Below, piece after piece: positions 59,803-64,000 of a DNA stretch of 64,000 nucleotides. The stretch's first letter is position 1. Each line of letters begins with the position of its first letter. The notes under the pieces were generated by a model. The model was not told the origin of the DNA, ran no database searches, and saw only the letters and a list, made by a program, of their open reading frames with translations. This DNA comes from Vibrio gangliei (GTDB lineage: Bacteria; Pseudomonadota; Gammaproteobacteria; Enterobacterales; Vibrionaceae), in NCBI RefSeq assembly GCF_026001925.1, contig NZ_AP021869.1:496001-560000 (forward strand), given 5' to 3'. The position numbers and the translations under genes were made by a program.

Positions 59803-61134
59803 ATGACGCATCATTTTAAGATGGATTCGATACCAGGTTCTTTGCTGGTGATTGGCGGTCGGCATGAGAGTTGGTACGACATGATCAGTTTGACGGGATG
59901 GAAGATTGAGCGCTGTGCCGATCTGAGATTGAGCCAAACCATGATAGATCGCATTGGCCCTTGTATCGGTTTGGTTGATTTGACCAATGATGATTTTAGT
60001 CTGAGCGCCATTGCTTATCTAGCCAGTAACAACAAACATGTTCGATGGATGGCGTACATAAAAGACAATCAACTCAATCAAGATGCCATTTGTCAGTTTA
60101 TCGTGAACTTCTGTATTGATTTTTTCACTGCTCCTATGCCGGAAAAGCTATTACTGAGCAGTATTGGTCATCAACTTGGCATGCTCAAATTAGAGAAACG
60201 AGTGTGGCCGGATAGTGTTACGGATAATCAACAAAGGCTAATCGGTGAATCTTTATCGGTGAAGCGCTTACGAGAGCAAATTAAGCGTATTGCCAGTACC
60301 GATGCCAGTGTGATCATTTCTGGTGAAAGAGGGGTAGGAAAAAGTTTAGTAGCTAAGTCTATTCACGATTTGTCCTCTCGTAGTAAAGGCCCGTTTGTCG
60401 TGGTCTGTGCTAGTGCGTTATCAGAAAAACGTTTTGAAAAAGAAGTGTTTGGGATTGAACGAGAATCCCATCAAGCTGAATTTCATACCAAGTTAGAAGC
60501 GGCCCATGAGGGGACTTTGTTAATCAAAGATATCACCGCATTGCCGAAAAGCCAGCAGCAACACTTACTTGATTTTATCACCCATCCGATTGTATCGACT
60601 CCGAATGGGGAAAAAGAAATCAATACTCGTTTGATTGTGACCGCTTATAATGATTTGGAACAAAGTGTCCGAGATGGTGAGTTTTTATCTGAATTGCTGT
60701 ATCTGCTTAAAATACTCAAAGTGAACGTGTCGCCGCTCAAAGAAAGATGCAGTGATATTTCTAGCCTGGCGAATCATTATGTCCTGCATTTTAGTCGCGA
60801 GTATTCTACTCAAGCACGCAGTATTTCCCACCAAGCCTTGAAAATGCTAGCTCAATACCAGTGGCCCGGTAATGTGAGAGAGTTGGTTAACCAAATCAAG
60901 CGTGCAGTATTAATGTGTGACGGACAAGTGGTGGAACTTGAGCATTTTGACTTGCCTATTCAAAATCAACATTCACGCAGTTTGAAGGTGATCAGAGAAA
61001 ACTCTGAACGTGATGCTTTGATACAAGCGTTGGATGCTAATGATGGCCAAGTGATTCTTGCCGCTAAAGAATTACGCATCTCTCGAGCAACGATGTATCG
61101 CTTATTGAGTAAGCACCAATTAATCACAGAATAA
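59803..61134 (+). CDS. vpsR: VpsR-like transcription regulator (degenerate NtrC family)
   Basis: VpsR binds c-di-GMP and activates biofilm polysaccharide genes in V. cholerae. The 443-residue protein has a degenerate receiver with Asp59 (IGLVDL), an AAA+ domain with Walker A GERGVGKS, and a Fis-type helix-turn-helix ending LRISRATMYRLLSKH. The sigma-54 contact motif GAFTGA is missing (the region reads VFGIERESHQAEF) and Walker B reads GTLLIKDI without the usual Asp-Glu pair, as expected for a VpsR that works with sigma-70. GAGGAAACAACA precedes ATG 59803. It follows lysS as in V. cholerae. Confidence 0.88.
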   Translation: MTHHFKMDSIPGSLLVIGGRHESWYDMISLTGWKIERCADLRLSQTMIDRIGPCIGLVDLTNDDFSLSAIAYLASNNKHVRWMAYIKDNQLNQDAICQFIVNFCIDFFTAPMPEKLLLSSIGHQLGMLKLEKRVWPDSVTDNQQRLIGESLSVKRLREQIKRIASTDASVIISGERGVGKSLVAKSIHDLSSRSKGPFVVVCASALSEKRFEKEVFGIERESHQAEFHTKLEAAHEGTLLIKDITALPKSQQQHLLDFITHPIVSTPNGEKEINTRLIVTAYNDLEQSVRDGEFLSELLYLLKILKVNVSPLKERCSDISSLANHYVLHFSREYSTQARSISHQALKMLAQYQWPGNVRELVNQIKRAVLMCDGQVVELEHFDLPIQNQHSRSLKVIRENSERDALIQALDANDGQVILAAKELRISRATMYRLLSKHQLITE

Positions 61135-61295
61135 TCTGTCTGAACGGACGATGAGTTGCTTATATTTTCAGCAATAAGCTCTGGCTTTGTAGGTTATCAA
61201 AGGTTAAATATTTGTTTTAAAAATGTTGCGCAAATAACCATTGATAAACGAGATGGGTTGGTTATTATTTAAGCGTAACTCGGGTGAATAGACCC

Positions 61296-61343
61296 CAATG
61301 TTACTAAATATCAATGTTACTAAATATTAAAGTTACGAAATAT
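61296..61343. repeat. Three 16-bp tandem repeats upstream of a small ORF
   Basis: CAATGTTACTAAATAT occurs perfectly at 61296-61311 and 61312-61327; a third copy (61328-61343) matches in 13 of 16 positions. The array ends about 30 bases before the small ORF at 61375. Phased AT-rich repeats could bind a regulator or bend DNA; no factor is recognisable. Confidence 0.85.
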
Positions 61344-61374
61344 CAATTGGATTAATTAGTTAGCGAGGAGGCAC

Positions 61375-61503
61375 ATGATGAAACGTTTAAACTCAACCAT
61401 GTTTACCTGTGCTCAAGTCGTTAATCATCTACGTCATGACTCCGCCCATCGTGCGCCCAGCATTATGGCTGTCAGCATGTTCGCAGATAAACGAGATAAC
61501 TAA
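61375..61503 (+). CDS. Small ORF of 42 residues, unknown function
   Basis: MMKRLNSTMFTCAQVVNHLR opens a 42-codon ORF with an excellent ribosome site (GCGAGGAGGCAC before ATG 61375). The product is basic with several His and Met residues and no membrane segment. I recognise no family. It lies 120 bases upstream of the DUF1127 gene, with a strong hairpin between. The ribosome site and position argue that it is translated, but there is no homology support. Confidence 0.5.
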   Translation: MMKRLNSTMFTCAQVVNHLRHDSAHRAPSIMAVSMFADKRDN

Positions 61504-61515
61504 TTACTCCGTAAC

Positions 61516-61550
61516 CTTATGGCTGCGGAAAAGTGCAGCCATAAGAATTT
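61516..61550 (+). terminator. Hairpin between the small ORF and DUF1127 gene
   Basis: A perfect 11-bp stem (61516-61526 with 61535-61545) with an 8-base loop is followed by AATTTTAG. The T-run is short, so it may be a partial terminator or an mRNA-stability element. Confidence 0.6.
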
Positions 61551-61625
61551 TAGTCTTACCTCTTTTTGCGCTGCAATTTTCCCAAGTTAAGCAATAACAA
61601 GCTAAGCAATAATTTGGAGAAAACC

Positions 61626-61877
61626 ATGCGTCATTCAATTTACATTCAACTAGCCACCTTATTAGTCAAAGCGGATCTCAAACGAGAAGAGCGTATTTGG
61701 CTGAGAAAAGTACGCCGAGCTCAATATGAAATTCCTTGGCACAGTGAACACCTACTACGTGATATTGGCTTAGATGCCACCGGCCGCCCACTTGGTGAAA
61801 GTGTCGCAACACCGGCTAAAGCGGAACGTCGCGTGACATTAATGCGTCGGATATTACAAGCTCGACTGAGCCCATAA
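61626..61877 (+). CDS. DUF1127 domain protein
   Basis: An 83-residue basic protein. RALYEIPWHSEHLLRDIGLD-like sequence (AQYEIPWHSEHLLRDIGLDA, about residues 32-51) is the DUF1127/YjiS signature, in which a helix ends with L-RDIGL. In alphaproteobacteria small DUF1127 proteins affect RNA metabolism and phosphate or arginine physiology; in vibrios the role is unknown. GGAGAAACC precedes ATG 61626. An upstream in-frame ATG at 61566 has no ribosome site. Confidence 0.85.
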   Translation: MRHSIYIQLATLLVKADLKREERIWLRKVRRAQYEIPWHSEHLLRDIGLDATGRPLGESVATPAKAERRVTLMRRILQARLSP

Positions 61878-61882
61878 CCTTA

Positions 61883-61926
61883 AACCAATCACACTCATTT
61901 GGAGGCTTTAATGAGTGTGGTTGGTT
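61883..61926. repeat. Long palindromic hairpin related to the MITE-like ends
   Basis: A 17-bp stem with one G-T pair (61883-61899 with 61910-61926) and a 10-base loop. No T-run follows. Its arm contains CCAATCACACTCATT, matching CCAATCACGCTAATT of the 49472-49635 element end in 13 of 15 positions, so it may be a shrunken relative of that repeat. Confidence 0.6.
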
Positions 61927-61932
61927 CGATGG

Positions 61933-61964
61933 ATCGCTGGTGGCTACCAGCGATTCATTTTTAT
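61933..61964. terminator. Terminator between DUF1127 gene and tas
   Basis: A perfect 9-bp stem (61933-61941 with 61946-61954), GGCT loop, then TCATTTTTAT. It serves the plus-strand gene. Confidence 0.75.
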
Positions 61965-61989
61965 AAGGAATGTACTTTCTAAGTGGGAG

Positions 61990-63024
61990 TTAAGGGCAAG
62001 GATTGGAGAACGTTGCGCCAACTTGGTATAAATCTTTCATTAATTCATCCGACAACTGAACATCAATACTATCGATATTGGCTTTAAGCTGTTCCATTGA
62101 GGTAGCACCTATGATGGTTGAAGCCACAAATGGACGTTGATTAACAAAAGCGAGCGCCATTTGTACTGGATCTATATCATGTTTTTTCGCCACATCAATA
62201 TAAGCCTGAGTAGCAGCTTGTCCTTGCGGTGTAAAATAACGTACAAAGCGTTCAAATAAGGTACATCTTGCGCCATCTGGTCGAGCACCATTGAGATATT
62301 TCCCGCTTAGCGTGCCAAATGCCAATGGTGAGTAGGCAAGTAATTCGATACCTTCATGATGGCTGATTTCAGATAAACCGACTTCAAAACTACGATTCAA
62401 TAAACTGTAAGGGTTCTGAATAGAAACGATCCTTGGCAGATCATGTTTTTCCGCAAGGCGCAGTAATGTCATCACTCCCCAAGGTGTTTCATTGGATACA
62501 CCGATATAACGGGTTTTTCCGGCTTTAACGAGTTCGGCTAATGCCTCAAGGGTTTCAATTAATGTGACTTCTTGCTGCTCATCAGGGTAAGGGTAATTTA
62601 GTTGACCAAAGCAGTTGGTCGTACGTTGTGGCCAGTGGATCTGATAGAGATCAACATAATCGGTTTTTAAACGCTGCAAACTTGCATCCATCGCAAGGTG
62701 AATATTACGGCGCTCTAAATTCATATTGTCACGAATATTAGATAATCGAGCGGGACCAGCGACTTTGGTCGCGAGCACGATCTTCTCTCTTTTCCCCGAT
62801 TTTTCTAGCCAGTTACCGATATAAGCCTCGGTTAATCCTTGAGTTTCAGGCTTGGGAGGAACAGGGTACATCTCGGCGGTATCAATAAAGTTTACGCCTC
62901 TTTCCAAAGCATAATCTAATTGGCTGAATGCTTCTGACTCGGTATTTTGCTCGCCATACGTCATGGTACCTAAAGCGATCTTACTCACTTCTAAGGTGGA
63001 ATGTGGAAGCTTGTGATATTTCAT
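61990..63024 (-). CDS. tas: NADP(H)-dependent aldo-keto reductase Tas
   Basis: A 344-residue aldo-keto reductase close to E. coli Tas (346). The TIM-barrel catalytic tetrad is visible: Asp in NFIDTAEMYPVPP, Tyr in the same motif, Lys in LATKVAGPAR and His in LYQIHWPQRTTNCFG. RYIGVSNET and IQNPYSLLNRSFEVGL are also shared with Tas. The natural substrate is not known. AAGGATGTGCA precedes the ATG. It converges with the DUF1127 gene. Confidence 0.92.
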   Translation of the reverse strand: MKYHKLPHSTLEVSKIALGTMTYGEQNTESEAFSQLDYALERGVNFIDTAEMYPVPPKPETQGLTEAYIGNWLEKSGKREKIVLATKVAGPARLSNIRDNMNLERRNIHLAMDASLQRLKTDYVDLYQIHWPQRTTNCFGQLNYPYPDEQQEVTLIETLEALAELVKAGKTRYIGVSNETPWGVMTLLRLAEKHDLPRIVSIQNPYSLLNRSFEVGLSEISHHEGIELLAYSPLAFGTLSGKYLNGARPDGARCTLFERFVRYFTPQGQAATQAYIDVAKKHDIDPVQMALAFVNQRPFVASTIIGATSMEQLKANIDSIDVQLSDELMKDLYQVGATFSNPCP

Positions 63025-63140
63025 TGCACATCCTTGGCTTAAATGTCATTTAAAGTGATTTTCAATATATAGGAAAATGGCATGAGTATGAAGACAGTCG
63101 TAATATGATCTAGACTGAACAGTACGAAGTAAATCATTTG

Positions 63141-63204
63141 TTTATATAGATCTTAGTTTATTTAGATCTCAGCTTACTTAGATCTCGGCTTACATAGATC
63201 TTAG
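63141..63204. repeat. Four phased 16-bp repeats, each with a GATC (Dam) site
   Basis: Units at 63141-63156, 63157-63172, 63173-63188 and 63189-63204 share the pattern (T/C)TTA(Y)(W)TAGATCT(Y)(R)G. Each contains the palindrome AGATCT and so a GATC, spaced exactly 16 bases apart; a further GATC lies at 63107. The array ends about 30 bases before the DUF6482 start, in its upstream control region. Confidence 0.9.
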
Positions 63205-63234
63205 GTTAGCTACCTTTTTGGCGCAGGAGGTATG

Positions 63235-63543
63235 ATGCAAAAGCAACAATTGGATCTTTGGTTACAAGCCAGTCAAAAAGACCATTCAGAGCGACCAAAA
63301 GTGTTTGTGGTGAGTTGTGCTGATCTCTCTCAATATTCATTAGCTGTTGAATATAAGCATAAATTAGAACCTATTAAGGTCAATGATCAACTTGCGTATT
63401 TTAATTCGATCGAATCAGTGAAAGACGAGTTAAAAAAATTGGGTTTGAATAGCGCTTATTTACGTTTGCACAATGCTTATGATGAATTTGGCTCTGAAGG
63501 AATGGAGTTGTTTCAAGATATAGAGCTGCATTTGGCGTCCTAG
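63235..63543 (+). CDS. Small conserved vibrio protein, probably DUF6482 family
   Basis: A 102-residue soluble protein without signal or membrane segments. It reads PKVFVVSCADLSQYSLAVEY near the start and VKDELKKLGLNSAYLRLHNAYDEFG near the end, which resembles DUF6482 proteins of marine gammaproteobacteria; I assign this from memory with moderate confidence. No function is known. CAGGAGG ends four bases before ATG 63235; the ATG at 63232 is too close to it. It is preceded by the phased GATC repeats and converges with mutH. Confidence 0.65.
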   Translation: MQKQQLDLWLQASQKDHSERPKVFVVSCADLSQYSLAVEYKHKLEPIKVNDQLAYFNSIESVKDELKKLGLNSAYLRLHNAYDEFGSEGMELFQDIELHLAS

Positions 63544-63575
63544 TTTTGCTTTAAGTTTCAAGTACAGCTAAGCGT

Positions 63576-64000
63576 TTATCTTTGCATTAGATGCTGCTTT
63601 AGGATCTCGGCGGTAAACTGAGTGCGCAAATAAAATCCTCGAGGCAATGTTTGTACCGGTTGCCCATCAAAGCGGTAGGCTTCCGTCACTACTTTGCTGT
63701 TGGCCGCTTTAGGCCGAAGTTGCATCACTGCGCCATGTTTGGCGGTAATTTGCTCAACCTTGCCCAGCACGATGAATTCCATCAACTCTTCCCAGTCTTG
63801 CTTTAACTGTTGCTCTTCATTCTTGCTTGGTGACCAAAGTAAAGGGCGACCCACACGTCTTTCTGCTAGAGGGATCTCGCGCTCACCTTCAACAGGGATC
63901 CAAAGTACTCTGGATAATTTGTGCCGCACATGGCTATTTTCCCAGGTTAAGCCCTGAACTCCGGTCAGTGGCGCGACAGAAACAAAGGTGGTTTCCAGTG
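63576..64000 (-). CDS. mutH: DNA mismatch repair endonuclease MutH (5' end beyond window)
   Basis: MutH nicks the unmethylated strand at hemimethylated GATC during mismatch repair. About 140 C-terminal residues are visible, with the frame open to the window edge, so the GTG at 63929 is internal. [45 protein letters not shown] and [16 protein letters not shown] are clear MutH sequences. The N-terminal catalytic Asp-Glu-Lys residues lie partly outside. It converges with the DUF6482 gene. Confidence 0.96.
   Translation of the reverse strand, partial: LETTFVSVAPLTGVQGLTWENSHVRHKLSRVLWIPVEGEREIPLAERRVGRPLLWSPSKNEEQQLKQDWEELMEFIVLGKVEQITAKHGAVMQLRPKAANSKVVTEAYRFDGQPVQTLPRGFYLRTQFTAEILKQHLMQR

Noticed and set aside
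61409..61597. 62-codon frame overlapping the small ORF before the DUF1127 gene
   Set aside because: It has no ribosome site and runs through the hairpin; the overlapping 42-codon frame has a much better start.

Overview
The window is chromosomal DNA from a gammaproteobacterium of the family Vibrionaceae, most likely the genus Vibrio. Protein content supports this: a VpsR-type regulator next to lysS, DUF3545 and DUF6482 family small proteins, a GGDEF-fold protein beside arcB, and codon use typical of vibrios. The species cannot be fixed from the sequence alone. Nearly everything is core genome. I see no rRNA, tRNA, CRISPR array, prophage, integron or transposase gene.

Layout. 1-11100: 3' part of hldE, convergent tolC, then the nudF-yqiB-cpdA-yqiA-parE-parC run and an EamA transporter separated from parC by a 7-bp tandem repeat. 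11100-22300: envelope proteases degS and a DegQ/DegP protein with a sigma-E-like promoter, zapG, zapE, rplM-rpsI with a structured leader, the petABC cytochrome bc1 operon, sspA-sspB and metA behind a MetJ box. 22300-36900: a TRIC-family protein, btuF-mtnN, a DUF1499 lipoprotein, gltBD, a PAS/degenerate-GGDEF protein, arcB and convergent arcA. 36900-48200: an RraA-fold protein, the threonine operon thrL-thrA-thrB-thrC with a complete attenuator, grcA, ung, a hemerythrin-like protein, DUF3545, an Ala/Gly symporter and yaaA. 48200-64000: srmB, trmN6, brnQ with an upstream Val/Leu leader ORF, fldB, xerD-dsbC-yqfB-recJ-prfB-lysS (prfB with its programmed +1 frameshift), vpsR, a small ORF and a DUF1127 gene, tas, a DUF6482 gene and the 3' part of mutH.

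How the genes work together. Several blocks serve nitrogen and amino-acid supply: gltBD (glutamate), thrABC, metA, brnQ and the AGCS symporter. The redox group is arcA/arcB with FNR-like boxes near arcA and grcA, plus petABC. Envelope upkeep is served by tolC, hldE, degS and degQ; DNA and translation upkeep by parCE, xerD, recJ, ung, mutH, prfB, lysS, rplM/rpsI and srmB.

No new multi-gene system stands out. The most interesting signals are non-coding or very small: a Val-Leu-Leu-Leu leader ORF whose stop codon overlaps the brnQ Shine-Dalgarno; four exactly phased 16-bp repeats each carrying GATC near mutH; a MITE-like palindromic element between trmN6 and srmB with a shrunken relative near tas; a 16-bp triple repeat in front of an unannotated 42-residue ORF; and an ArcB lacking one of the two redox cysteines known in E. 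coli.
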